From assembly GCF_016863495.1 (NCBI RefSeq), contig NZ_BOOZ01000067.1, positions 1-32,597 on the forward strand: a stretch of 32,597 nt of DNA, written 5' to 3'. Each line of letters begins with the position of its first letter. Position 1 is the first letter of the stretch. Both the position numbers and the translations under genes were made by a program. The notes below the pieces were generated by a model. The model worked only from the letters and a program-made list of their open reading frames with translations. It made no database searches and had not been told where the DNA came from. The DNA is from Micromonospora andamanensis. GTDB taxonomy: Bacteria > Actinomycetota > Actinomycetes > Mycobacteriales > Micromonosporaceae. This document shows positions 22,643-30,306 of the stretch, in pieces.

Positions 22643-23338
22643 GTGACCTCCGCTGCTGACCTCGCCGGGCTCGCGGCGCTGCTGGCCGACGAGACCCGTG
22701 CGGGGATCTGCCTCGCCCTGCTCGACGGCCGGGCGTGGACCGCGAGCGAACTCGCCGCACACGCGGGTGTCGCGCCCTCCACCGCCACCGGGCACCTGCA
22801 CCGGCTCGTCGAGGGCGGCCTGCTCGTCCAGCGGCGCCAGGGCCGGCACCGGTACGTGCAACTCGCCGACCCGTCCGTGGCGCAACTGCTGGAGGATCTG
22901 TCGGCCCGGTTCGAACCGCGTCCCGTCCGAACCGGTGGTCTGCGGGCGGTCACCGCCAGCGCGGCCCTGCGCCGAGGCCGTACCTGCTACGACCATCTGG
23001 CCGGACGGCTCGGCGTGACGGTGACCGAGGCGATGATCGTGCGGGGGCTGCTGGACTGCGGCGGCGGCTTCGCGCTCACCCCGGCCGGCCGGTCCTGGCT
23101 GATCGACCTGACCGGCTGGGATCCGGCGCAGTCCCGGCCGGGCCGCCGGCCGCTGGTCCGGGGTTGCCTCGACTGGACGGAACGACGGGAGCACCTCGGC
23201 GGGTTGGTCGGCGCGAAGCTGTGCGAGCTGTTTCTCGGCAACGGGTGGGTGGTACGCATCGGGTCCGGCCGCGCGGTACGCCTCACCGCCGCCGGGCATG
23301 CGGCCCTGCGCGACCAGTTGGAGATCACCCTCGACTGA
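22643..23338 (+). CDS. ArsR/SmtB-type winged-helix regulator
   Basis: 231 aa. The N-terminal winged helix is typical: LAALLADETRAGICLALLDGRAWTASELAAHAGVAPSTATGHLHRLVEGGLL (residues about 7-58), followed by the wing RRQGRHRYVQLAD. The 130-residue C-terminal extension contains scattered cysteines and a helical pattern but no domain I can name. Its length exceeds that of simple metal-sensing ArsR proteins (about 100-120 aa), so it probably senses an organic ligand. The GTG is preceded at 6 nt by GACAAT, indicating a leaderless transcript. It is divergent from the P450-like/PEP-mutase-like pair and probably represses it. Confidence 0.88.
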   Translation: MTSAADLAGLAALLADETRAGICLALLDGRAWTASELAAHAGVAPSTATGHLHRLVEGGLLVQRRQGRHRYVQLADPSVAQLLEDLSARFEPRPVRTGGLRAVTASAALRRGRTCYDHLAGRLGVTVTEAMIVRGLLDCGGGFALTPAGRSWLIDLTGWDPAQSRPGRRPLVRGCLDWTERREHLGGLVGAKLCELFLGNGWVVRIGSGRAVRLTAAGHAALRDQLEITLD

Positions 23339-23346
23339 TGTGTCGA

Positions 23347-23405
23347 GCGCTCGGTCCGGGACCTGTCGACCTCGGGTGGAGGCCGTGGTTTCCCGGACCG
23401 AGCGC
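23347..23405. terminator. Strong bidirectional terminator stem
   Basis: GCGCTCGGTCCGGGA (23347-23361) pairs perfectly over 15 bp with its reverse complement at 23391-23405, leaving a 29-nt loop. It lies between the stops of the convergent ArsR and ngcG genes and can end transcription from both sides. Confidence 0.7.
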
Positions 23406-23428
23406 GCCCTGCACGGCGGTGTGCGGGG

Positions 23429-24391
23429 CTACTTGCTGACGCCTGCGGTGAGGCCGGACTGCACCTGACGCTGGAAGACGATGTAGACGATGAGCACCGG
23501 CAGCATCGCCATGGTGACCCCGGCGAACAGGCCGGACCAGTCGGAGCGGTAGCCCTGGTTGACCGACAGCTCGATCAGGCCCTGGGAGATGACCTGGTTC
23601 TTCGGTTCGCCGGCCACCGACTGCATGAGCAGGGTCGGCAGGTACCACTGGTTCCACTGGCCGAGGACGTTGAAGATGCCGATGCTGATCAGGCCCGGTT
23701 TGGCCATCGGCAGCATCACGCTGAAGAACAACCGGCTGTGCGACGCGCCGTCGACCATGCCCGCCTCGGCGATCGCGGTCGGCAGGGTACGGAAGAACGA
23801 GTGCATGAAGAAGACGGTGAACGACAGCGACCAGGCCACGTAGACCAGGATCAGCATGAGGTGGCTGTTCGGGCCGAGGAACGGCAGCACCACGCCGGTG
23901 TTGTAGACGCCCTTGAACAGCGGCACCGCGGCGAGGTAGATCGGCAGGGTCAGCCCGGACAGGAACATGTAGTAGATCAGCCGGTTGCCGCGGAACTCGT
24001 AGCGGGCGAGCACGTAGGCGGCCATCGAGCCGAGCAGCATGGTGAGGAAGACGCTGCCGGTCAGCACCAGGATGGTGTTGAGGAAGAACGAGCCGATGTG
24101 CCCCTCGGTCCAGGCCCGGGCGAAGTTGTCCCACTGCAACCGCTCGGGGATCAGCGACAGCGGCTTGCGGATGACCTCCGAGTCGGTCTTGAGCGCCGAC
24201 ATCACCACCCACAGCAGTGGGTAGACCACCATGATCGCCCAGACGGCGAGGAACAGGTGCGAGAAGCCGTTGAAGAAACGCGCCCCGGCCCGGCCGCCGC
24301 CGACGGCAGCGCGCTGTGGCGGCGTACGGGCCGGAGGTGGAGTCTGGTCGGGGCCGGCCAGGCCACCCGGGGTGTGGGTCACCGTGCTCAT
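23429..24391 (-). CDS. ngcG: Sugar ABC transporter permease (NgcG-like)
   Basis: 320 aa, MalG-type inner-membrane permease with six predicted helices after a cytoplasmic, proline-rich N-terminus (residues 1-35). The EAA loop that contacts the ATPase is IAEAGMVDGASHSRLFFSVMLPMAKPGL. It forms the membrane channel with the adjacent NgcF-like protein for sugars delivered by the binding protein. The ATG at 24391 follows the upstream permease stop by 13 nt with GGAGA before it. It is the last gene of the operon and is followed by a strong terminator. The substrate assignment rests on the NgcE-like binding protein. Confidence 0.88.
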   Translation of the reverse strand: MSTVTHTPGGLAGPDQTPPPARTPPQRAAVGGGRAGARFFNGFSHLFLAVWAIMVVYPLLWVVMSALKTDSEVIRKPLSLIPERLQWDNFARAWTEGHIGSFFLNTILVLTGSVFLTMLLGSMAAYVLARYEFRGNRLIYYMFLSGLTLPIYLAAVPLFKGVYNTGVVLPFLGPNSHLMLILVYVAWSLSFTVFFMHSFFRTLPTAIAEAGMVDGASHSRLFFSVMLPMAKPGLISIGIFNVLGQWNQWYLPTLLMQSVAGEPKNQVISQGLIELSVNQGYRSDWSGLFAGVTMAMLPVLIVYIVFQRQVQSGLTAGVSK

Positions 24392-24404
24392 CGTCCAGGT
24401 CTCC

Positions 24405-25346
24405 TCAGTACTCGATCCGCTCACGACGGGTGATCCGCAACTGGAGGGCGGCCAGCAGGATCGTGAAGATGGCAAGTGCCACACCCATCGCGCAGGCGTA
24501 GCCGAACTGGCCCTTCTGGAAGGCGGTGAAGTTCAGCACCGACGCGAAGATCTCACTTGCGTGGTTGGGGCCGCCCTGGCTGGGCGTCATGACGAACACC
24601 AGGGCGTACATGTCCAGGGCGATGAAGCCCAGGTAGACCCAGGCCACCGAGACGGTGTCCCGCAGCAGCGGCAGGGTGATCCGAAAGAACGTGTGGAACC
24701 GGCCGGCACCGTCGAGAATGGCCGCCTCGTAGACGTCCTTAGGGATGGACTGCATGGCCGCCGAGAAGAGCACCATGTAGAAGCCGGCGCCGCTCCAGAC
24801 CGCGATCAGCAGCAGCCACCACAGCACCGCCGGTACGCCGAGGAAGGGCTCCGGGTCGTACATGAAGGTGATCGGGTCGTCCTCGCTGACCAGCCCGATC
24901 TTCATCAGCATGCCGTTGATCAGGCCCTGGCCGTCAGCGCGGTAGATCTGCTGCCACATCACCGCGATGACGACCAGGGACAGCACCTGCGGGAAGAAGA
25001 AGATCACCTTGTAGAGGCCGGAGCCGAACACGCCCCGGATGCCGGCCTTGTCCTCGCGTCCGCCCACGTTGAGCAGGAACGCGAGGAACAGGGCCAGTGC
25101 GATGGTGAACAGCGGCACGGTGATCAGGAAGAAGACGTTGTGCCAGAACGCCTTCCTGATCAGCTCGTCGGAGAAGAGCCGGAGGTAGTTGTCCAGCCCG
25201 ACGAACTGCTGCCTGTCGGAGTAACCTCCCCAGTCGGTCAGCGAGTACCCGGCCGCCTGGAGGAAGGGCCACACCACGTAGAAGAGGTACAGCCCGACCG
25301 GCAGGGCCAGGAAACCCGTGACGAAACGCGCAACACCGTGCCGCAT
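24405..25346 (-). CDS. ngcF: Sugar ABC transporter permease (NgcF-like)
   Basis: 313 aa, MalF-type permease. The first helix starts near residue 10 (FVTGFLALPVGLYLFYVVWPF), and five more follow. The EAA loop is DVYEAAILDGAGRFHTFFRITLPLLRDT. It pairs with the next permease gene 13 nt downstream. The ATG at 25346 is the natural start; a longer frame runs antisense into the binding-protein gene and is not used. The gap to the upstream ngcE is 23 bp, with a GGAAAG ribosome site. Confidence 0.88.
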   Translation of the reverse strand: MRHGVARFVTGFLALPVGLYLFYVVWPFLQAAGYSLTDWGGYSDRQQFVGLDNYLRLFSDELIRKAFWHNVFFLITVPLFTIALALFLAFLLNVGGREDKAGIRGVFGSGLYKVIFFFPQVLSLVVIAVMWQQIYRADGQGLINGMLMKIGLVSEDDPITFMYDPEPFLGVPAVLWWLLLIAVWSGAGFYMVLFSAAMQSIPKDVYEAAILDGAGRFHTFFRITLPLLRDTVSVAWVYLGFIALDMYALVFVMTPSQGGPNHASEIFASVLNFTAFQKGQFGYACAMGVALAIFTILLAALQLRITRRERIEY

Positions 25347-25369
25347 GGGACTCACTCTTTCCGTTCGGA

Positions 25370-26773
25370 TCAGGCGTCGCGGGTCTGCTTGGTGATCGAC
25401 GAGTCCTTGGCGACCTTGTCGGCGGCGGCCTGCATCTTGTCGACGAACTGCGCGGCGGTCAACCGGCCGGCCATCAACTCGGCGGACAGGTTCTGGCTCT
25501 CCTTGTCCAGGTCGGCGTAGAAGTTCCAGAGCTTGATCGAGATCAGGTCCGAGCTGGCGTTCTTCATCAGCTCGTTGGCGCTGGCGAGGGCGGCGTCCTG
25601 GACGTTGTCGCCGGAGCCCTTGGTGGAGGCCAGGGACTTGGTCAGCTCGGCGAACTTCGCCGAGCCGGCCTTGGACAGCACCGCGCGCAGGAACTCCTTG
25701 GCGGCGGCCTTGTTCGGCGCCTTGGCCGGAACGACGATGCCCTCGCCGGCACCGGCGTACACGTCGTTGGGTGCCTTGTCGGTGGCACCCAGGCCCCAGT
25801 AGTCGGAGATCTTCATCTCGAAGCCCGGCGGGATGGTCTCCGCCATCTCGTTCTTCAGCCAGGTGCCGACCTGGATGAAGGCCGCCTTGCCGTCGAGCCA
25901 CGCCTGCTGCGACTGGGTGTGGTCGAGCTTGCCGGGCAGCAGCAGCTTGTCCTTGACCAGCTTCTCCCACGCCTCCAGCGCCGGCAGGACGCCCTCGGCC
26001 CGCCAGGCGTTCTCCTTGAGGTTGTCGATGTCGATGACGGCCTGCTTGCCGGCGGACTTCCAGACCGTCGCCATCAGCGCCCAGCGCGGGTAGTAGCCGT
26101 GCACGGCGTCGTACACGTACGGGGCCATGCCCTTGGCCTTGATCTTCGGGGCGAGGGCGAAGAAGTCGTCGAAGGTCTTCGGCGGGGTCCAGCCCTCCTT
26201 GTCGAACAGCACCGAGTTGTACCAGTTGCCCCAGACCGTGTAGGCCACGTTCACCACGAAGAACTTGCCCTGGTAGGTGCCGTCGCCGACGGTGCCCGGC
26301 AGCAGGCTGTCGGCGACGGTGCCGCCACCCTCCCAGGCCGGGGCGGCGAGCAGGTCGTCAAGCGGCTCGATGGCACCCTCGTTGACCAGGGTGCTGATGT
26401 CCATCATGTCGGCGCCGGAGTTCATCACGACGTCGCTGGGCTGCGTCGCCATCTTGGGCTGCTCTTCGGTCTTGATCTTCTGGGTGGAGCTCATGTTGAC
26501 CGTGACGTTCGGGTACTTGGCGTTGAAGATCGCCTGGTCCTCCTTGGCCCAGGCGTCACCGAGCCCACCGTTGAAGATGACCACCTTCACGGCGCTGCCG
26601 TCCTGCACGCCGAAGGGGTTGTCGTTGCTCTTCTCCCCGGCGCTGTCGTTGTTCTGGTCGGGCGTGCTGCCGGCGCAGGCGCTGAGCAGACCGGCGGCCG
26701 GGGTCACCAGGAGGCCCGCGGCCGCCGCGCGGCGCAGCAGGGTCCGGCGGTCGAGATCGGGGGTAACGGACAT
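25370..26773 (-). CDS. ngcE: N-acetylglucosamine/chitobiose ABC transporter substrate-binding lipoprotein (NgcE-like)
   Basis: 467 aa extracytoplasmic binding protein. The signal has a twin-arginine-like RRTLLRR and a lipobox LSAC, with the lipidated Cys at residue 33. The mature N-terminus AGEKSNDNPFGVQ and the later SLLPGTVGDGTYQGKFFVVNVAYTVWGNWYN resemble Streptomyces NgcE, the binding protein for GlcNAc and chitobiose, more than general family 1 sugar-binding proteins. The ATG at 26773 has AAGGAG about 9 nt upstream. No ABC ATPase gene is present in the operon, in keeping with known actinomycete sugar importers that share one multitask ATPase (MsiK). Confidence 0.85.
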   Translation of the reverse strand: MSVTPDLDRRTLLRRAAAAGLLVTPAAGLLSACAGSTPDQNNDSAGEKSNDNPFGVQDGSAVKVVIFNGGLGDAWAKEDQAIFNAKYPNVTVNMSSTQKIKTEEQPKMATQPSDVVMNSGADMMDISTLVNEGAIEPLDDLLAAPAWEGGGTVADSLLPGTVGDGTYQGKFFVVNVAYTVWGNWYNSVLFDKEGWTPPKTFDDFFALAPKIKAKGMAPYVYDAVHGYYPRWALMATVWKSAGKQAVIDIDNLKENAWRAEGVLPALEAWEKLVKDKLLLPGKLDHTQSQQAWLDGKAAFIQVGTWLKNEMAETIPPGFEMKISDYWGLGATDKAPNDVYAGAGEGIVVPAKAPNKAAAKEFLRAVLSKAGSAKFAELTKSLASTKGSGDNVQDAALASANELMKNASSDLISIKLWNFYADLDKESQNLSAELMAGRLTAAQFVDKMQAAADKVAKDSSITKQTRDA

Positions 26774-26799
26774 CGTGTGACTCTCCTTGTGATGTCGGG

Positions 26800-27549
26800 T
26801 CAGGCGGTGCGCCGGAGACGCCCGGCGTACCGCGACTCGAGGGCGAGGTTGTGCTCGTCCCCACCGGGGACGTTGGCGGAGAGGTAGATAGGGGGTACCT
26901 CCCCGGCCTGGTGGAACCGTCGTACGACCTCCGCGGTCAGCAGCTGCGCCAGCAGCGCCGAGGTGACCGAGGAGACCGCACAGACCGCGCCGCCGCCCTC
27001 GAGCGGCAGCAGTGCGTCGCCGTACGGCGCGCCGTTGTCCAGCACGACGTCGGCGAGATCGACGAGCCGGTGGCCGGAAGGATGCCGCGGCGCCACCCGT
27101 CCGGTGTGCTCGACCGAGGTGACCGCGATCAACGGATGACCGCGCCCGGTGACCAGCAGGGCCAGTTCGACCACCGAGCCGTTGATGCCCGACTGCGACG
27201 CCACCACGAAAACGTCGTGCGGCTGGGGCGCGGCGATCGCGTAGAGCTGGTGGGCGATGGCCGGGTCGCGTTCCAGCTTGGGGTCGGCGAGCACGTCACG
27301 CGGAGCGTCGCCGTGCAGCACCAGGTCGTGCAGGGAGATCCGGTTGGTGGGCACCAGCCCGCCGGCCCGGGCGACCAGTTCGGCGGCGAACGCCTCCGAG
27401 TGCCCGGCGCCGAACGCCTGGAGCACCCCACCGTCGCGCAGGCTGCCGGCGATCAGGTCGGCGGCCCGGTGCAGCGACTCCGATCCCCGCTCGACAAGCC
27501 GGTCGAGGACCGGCCGGACGGCGTCCGCGTACCCCTGGGCGCTGATCAT
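26800..27549 (-). CDS. SIS-domain sugar phosphate-binding protein (UPF0309 type)
   Basis: 249 aa with a single SIS (sugar isomerase) domain. FGAGHSEAFAAELVARAGG (residues about 46-64) is the phosphosugar-binding loop, and VFVVASQSGINGSVVELAL is the second conserved SIS stretch. It matches the UPF0309 group. No metal or isomerase catalytic residues are evident to me. Given the GlcNAc importer downstream and the SIS-type regulator upstream, an amino-sugar-phosphate isomerase or sensor role is likely. The ATG at 27549 overlaps the rpiR stop (ATGA), and the gene precedes ngcE by 26 bp. Confidence 0.85.
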   Translation of the reverse strand: MISAQGYADAVRPVLDRLVERGSESLHRAADLIAGSLRDGGVLQAFGAGHSEAFAAELVARAGGLVPTNRISLHDLVLHGDAPRDVLADPKLERDPAIAHQLYAIAAPQPHDVFVVASQSGINGSVVELALLVTGRGHPLIAVTSVEHTGRVAPRHPSGHRLVDLADVVLDNGAPYGDALLPLEGGGAVCAVSSVTSALLAQLLTAEVVRRFHQAGEVPPIYLSANVPGGDEHNLALESRYAGRLRRTA

Positions 27550-28508
27550 GCGCTGGCCTCCCTGGCGGCCTTGTGCCCGTCGACGGCCTGGGCGGTACGC
27601 CGGAAGGCCGCGTGGGCGCGGTCGTGGGTGCGCTGGGCGACGGCGATGTAGAGCAGGTCGAGGACGACCAGTTGGGGGTGTCGGGCCGACAGCGCGTCGG
27701 GCCGGAACGTGGTGGCCTGGCTGGCGGTGAGCAGCACGATGTCGGCCAGCTCGGCGAGCGGCGACCGGCGGAATCCGGTGAGCGCGATGGTGGTGGCGCC
27801 CCGGCTGCCGCCCTCGGCGAGCATCTCGATGGCCTCGCGGGTCTGCCCGCTGTGCGAGATGCCCAACGCGACGTCCCCGGGACGCAGCAGCGCGGCGGAA
27901 GCCAGCCCGGAGTGCACGTCGTTCCAGGCCCACGCGGCCACACCGATGCGGTGCAGGCTGAACTGCATCTCCTCGCCGACGAGCGCGCTGCCGCTGGCAC
28001 CGAAGATGTTCACCCGTTCGGCCCCGGCGATCGCCACCGCCGCCCGTTCCACCTCGGCCAGGTCGAGCAGGGCGGCGGTGTCGTGCATGGCCCGGGTGTC
28101 GGCGGCCATGATCTGCTCCAGCACGCGTTCCAAGGGGTCGCTGGGCTGGATCTCGCGTCCGATGTCGACGGTCCAGCCGGCCGAGCGCGCCCGGCCGGTC
28201 TCGGCGGCGATGCCCAGCCGCAGGTCGGCGTAGCCGTCGAAGCCCATCGCCCGGCAGAACCGGGTGACCGTGGCCGGCGAGGTGCCGCTGCGTTCGGCCA
28301 GTTCCACGATTGTCGCGCGGGCCGCCGCCTCCGGGTCGCTGAGCACGTGCTCGGCGACCCGGCGCAGCGCGCCTGTCAGTTCGGCGGCACCGGTGCGGAC
28401 CCGGGCCAGCGTTCCGTCGGAGGCGACGCCGAGGGCACCCCGCCGGTCGATCCCGTCGGCGTCGGCCACCGCGGTGCCCGCGGAGGTGTCCGACTCGTGA
28501 TCAACCAT
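27546..28508 (-). CDS. RpiR/MurR family transcriptional regulator
   Basis: 320 aa. The N-terminal HTH_6 domain (about residues 38-110) has VAEHVLSDPEAAARATIVELAERSGTSPATVTRFCRAMGFDGYADLRL. The C-terminal SIS domain (about 150-290) has INIFG-like VNIFGASGSALVGEEM and ISHSGQTREAIEM, so it senses a phosphosugar. The ATG at 28508 has GAAAGG about 8 nt upstream. It is the first gene of the five-gene operon and presumably represses it until an amino-sugar phosphate is present. A GTAA-N6-TTAC dyad in the promoter is the likely target. Confidence 0.9.
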   Translation of the reverse strand: MVDHESDTSAGTAVADADGIDRRGALGVASDGTLARVRTGAAELTGALRRVAEHVLSDPEAAARATIVELAERSGTSPATVTRFCRAMGFDGYADLRLGIAAETGRARSAGWTVDIGREIQPSDPLERVLEQIMAADTRAMHDTAALLDLAEVERAAVAIAGAERVNIFGASGSALVGEEMQFSLHRIGVAAWAWNDVHSGLASAALLRPGDVALGISHSGQTREAIEMLAEGGSRGATTIALTGFRRSPLAELADIVLLTASQATTFRPDALSARHPQLVVLDLLYIAVAQRTHDRAHAAFRRTAQAVDGHKAAREASA

Positions 28509-28544
28509 GGGACGCCTTTCGGAAAAGACTGTTAACTGTTAGTG

Positions 28545-28578
28545 GTAAAAGTTCTTACTGAAGGCCCCTCCATGTCAA
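28545..28578 (-). promoter_or_regulatory. Operon promoter with overlapping operator dyad
   Basis: On the minus strand a consensus TTGACA (28578-28573) is followed by a 17-nt spacer and AGAACT (28555-28550). The inverted repeat GTAA-AAGTTC-TTAC (28545-28558) overlaps that -10 position. CTGTTA recurs at three nearby places (28529-28540 and about 28601), suggesting further contacts. This fits repression of the rpiR-SIS-ngcEFG operon by its own regulator. Confidence 0.5.
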
Positions 28579-28579
28579 G

Positions 28580-29060
28580 ACCGTGGGCGAAGTTTTCAAA
28601 CTGTTACCTGCGACACCAGGCCCGCCGCGGCGGTGCACCCTTCCTCTGAAGCCGCCATGACCAGCATGAACACCCATCGATCAGAAAGACGAGGCGGTGT
28701 CCGGCGAGGTCCGGCAGTGCGTGGCCAGACAGGCCCCTGGCCGCCGTCGGCCCCCCGAGAGGCGGGCACCAACCCACCCCGGGAGGGGGCAGGCACCACC
28801 CCGTCCCGCCGGCATGCCCGCCGGGCCACACTGGTCACCGAACCCGCCGGCTTCCGGTCAACATTTGCTCGCCGATCGAGCCGTCAATGGCTAGCAGAAT
28901 CCTCCCGAGCCGTCCCGGAAAAGTCGCATCACCGACTCACCGATTCGTTGCCCTTCGTAAGGCCACCGCCGACACCCCTACCGGTGCATTCATTGCCCTG
29001 TCCGGTCGGTTAACGTTCAGTTGCAAGCAGCAGCCCGTCGAAGTTCATATTGGAGGTCTG
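28580..29060. other. Long gap upstream of the trypco2 operon
   Basis: This 480-bp gap has no supported gene. Short frames on both strands lack ribosome sites and family similarity. The segment near 28860-29060 is noticeably A/T-richer than the window average and presumably contains the promoter of the conflict-type operon, but I cannot fix a -10/-35 pair. TGGAGG (29051-29056) precedes the GTG at 29061. Confidence 0.4.
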
Positions 29061-29450
29061 GTGCCGGACATCCCCCTGACCAACGCACTGTCCGCGCTGA
29101 TCCGGGACCTGCAGCGATCGACATCCGGCACTGCCGACGCCGGTGTCGATGTGGAACTCGACCTGGTTACCCGAGAGAATGGCAGCGGCGTCACGTGGCA
29201 TCTGGCGACGGCCGAAACCACCCGTACGCATCGCATCCGATTGACCGTCTATCCATGGCGGCAGCCAGGGCGCTCTCCCGTTCCTGAGCACCGGCCCCCC
29301 TACCCCGCCCCGCCCGGAAGCTCCGGCCCGATAACCGGTGGCGCGGACGAGACAGAAGTGGGCCTCGACCCGAGCTGGATCGGTAGCGCCCAGCTGCCGC
29401 CGATCGTCCGCCCGAAGCCCGGCGTGGACATCGAACGCGATGACCACTGA
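29061..29450 (+). CDS. Trypco2 (trypsin-co-occurring domain 2) protein
   Basis: 129 aa. Residues 1-70 match the trypco2 pattern: an N-terminal IPLTNALSALIRDLQRS helix, then strands VDVELDLVTREN, GVTWHLATAE and HRIRLTVYP. These domains are known from comparative genomics as partners of trypsin-like proteases and STAND NTPases in predicted conflict systems; their exact role is unproven. A proline-rich, flexible C-terminal tail of about 55 residues follows. TGGAGG is 4 nt before the GTG start. The gene overlaps the next one by 11 bp, and the protease-STAND gene follows, so the context supports the family call. Confidence 0.8.
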   Translation: MPDIPLTNALSALIRDLQRSTSGTADAGVDVELDLVTRENGSGVTWHLATAETTRTHRIRLTVYPWRQPGRSPVPEHRPPYPAPPGSSGPITGGADETEVGLDPSWIGSAQLPPIVRPKPGVDIERDDH

Positions 29451-30306
29451 CGCGGACGCCACCGGCAGCACCGACGCCTTGGAGAGGGGCAACGACCGCA
29501 TCCGTGACGCAGCCAAGTGGCTGGTCGCCAGCGCCGCCGCGGTGGGTGCGGCAATGCTGGCCGGCAGCCAACTGTCAAGCATCGGCGAACTTCCGCTCGG
29601 CGTACCCGACTCCGTCGACAATGCCCGGTTGTGGGTCGCGGTGACGGGCGCGGTTGCCGGGCTATCCACTGTGGTGTACGCCATCTGGACCGCCGTGCAG
29701 ATCCTGCTTCCGAAACTGGTGCTGATCAGCGACCTGAACGAGGCGTGGACGCAGCGACGGTCCGAGTTGACGACGGTCGTGGAGCACTTCCGGCGCAACC
29801 CCAAGTACCTCCAGGGCTTCGTCGCGCCGGCCGACATCATCGCCGCCCGCGAGGACCTTGTCGCTGCGCAGCGTGAGCCGGCGACCGGTGACGAGGTACG
29901 GACGCAACTGGCGGCCGGGATCGCCGACCTCGACGAACGAATCACCGCGATCGAGGACACCGCCACCCACGAGGCGCTGAAGAGCCAGTTCCGGCACGCC
30001 CTGCGCAAACTGGTGCTGGCCACCGCCGTCGCCGCCATCGGCATCGTCGCCTTCGCCTGGGCCGCCAACCCGCCGGCCGCCCAGCCCACCGCCGACCTGC
30101 GCAACGCCCGTTTCGTCGATGCTTACCTGCGGGACGCCGATCTGCGCAACGCCAAGCTCGACAACGCCGACTTCAGCAACGCGGACCTGACCGGCGCGGA
30201 CCTGACCGGCGCGTCGATCGGCGGGGTCGTCTGGCGGAACACGATCTGCCCCGACGGCACCAACAGCGACGACAACCGTCACACCTGCGCCGGCCACCTC
30301 TCGTGA
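29440..30306 (+). CDS. Three-helix membrane protein with C-terminal pentapeptide repeats
   Basis: 288 aa. Hydrophobic segments lie at about 26-42, 63-87 and 191-208. A charged helical cytoplasmic region (about 95-190, with SDLNEAWTQRRSEL and HFRRNPKYLQGF) lies between the second and third. After the third helix come nine pentapeptide repeats (about 218-262: ADLRN, AKLDN, ADFSN, ADLTG and so on), then a tail with two cysteines (C270, C283). Basic residues before helices 1 and 3 suggest the repeats face outward, so a disulfide is possible. The start is ATG 29440, inside the trypco2 gene. The stop overlaps the next start (GTGA). It is probably the membrane partner of the trypco2/protease-STAND system. 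Confidence 0.8.
   Translation: MTTDADATGSTDALERGNDRIRDAAKWLVASAAAVGAAMLAGSQLSSIGELPLGVPDSVDNARLWVAVTGAVAGLSTVVYAIWTAVQILLPKLVLISDLNEAWTQRRSELTTVVEHFRRNPKYLQGFVAPADIIAAREDLVAAQREPATGDEVRTQLAAGIADLDERITAIEDTATHEALKSQFRHALRKLVLATAVAAIGIVAFAWAANPPAAQPTADLRNARFVDAYLRDADLRNAKLDNADFSNADLTGADLTGASIGGVVWRNTICPDGTNSDDNRHTCAGHLS

Noticed and set aside
28596..28838. Short frames in the gap upstream of the trypco2 gene
   Set aside because: No start signals or similarity; composition is proline/arginine-rich noise.
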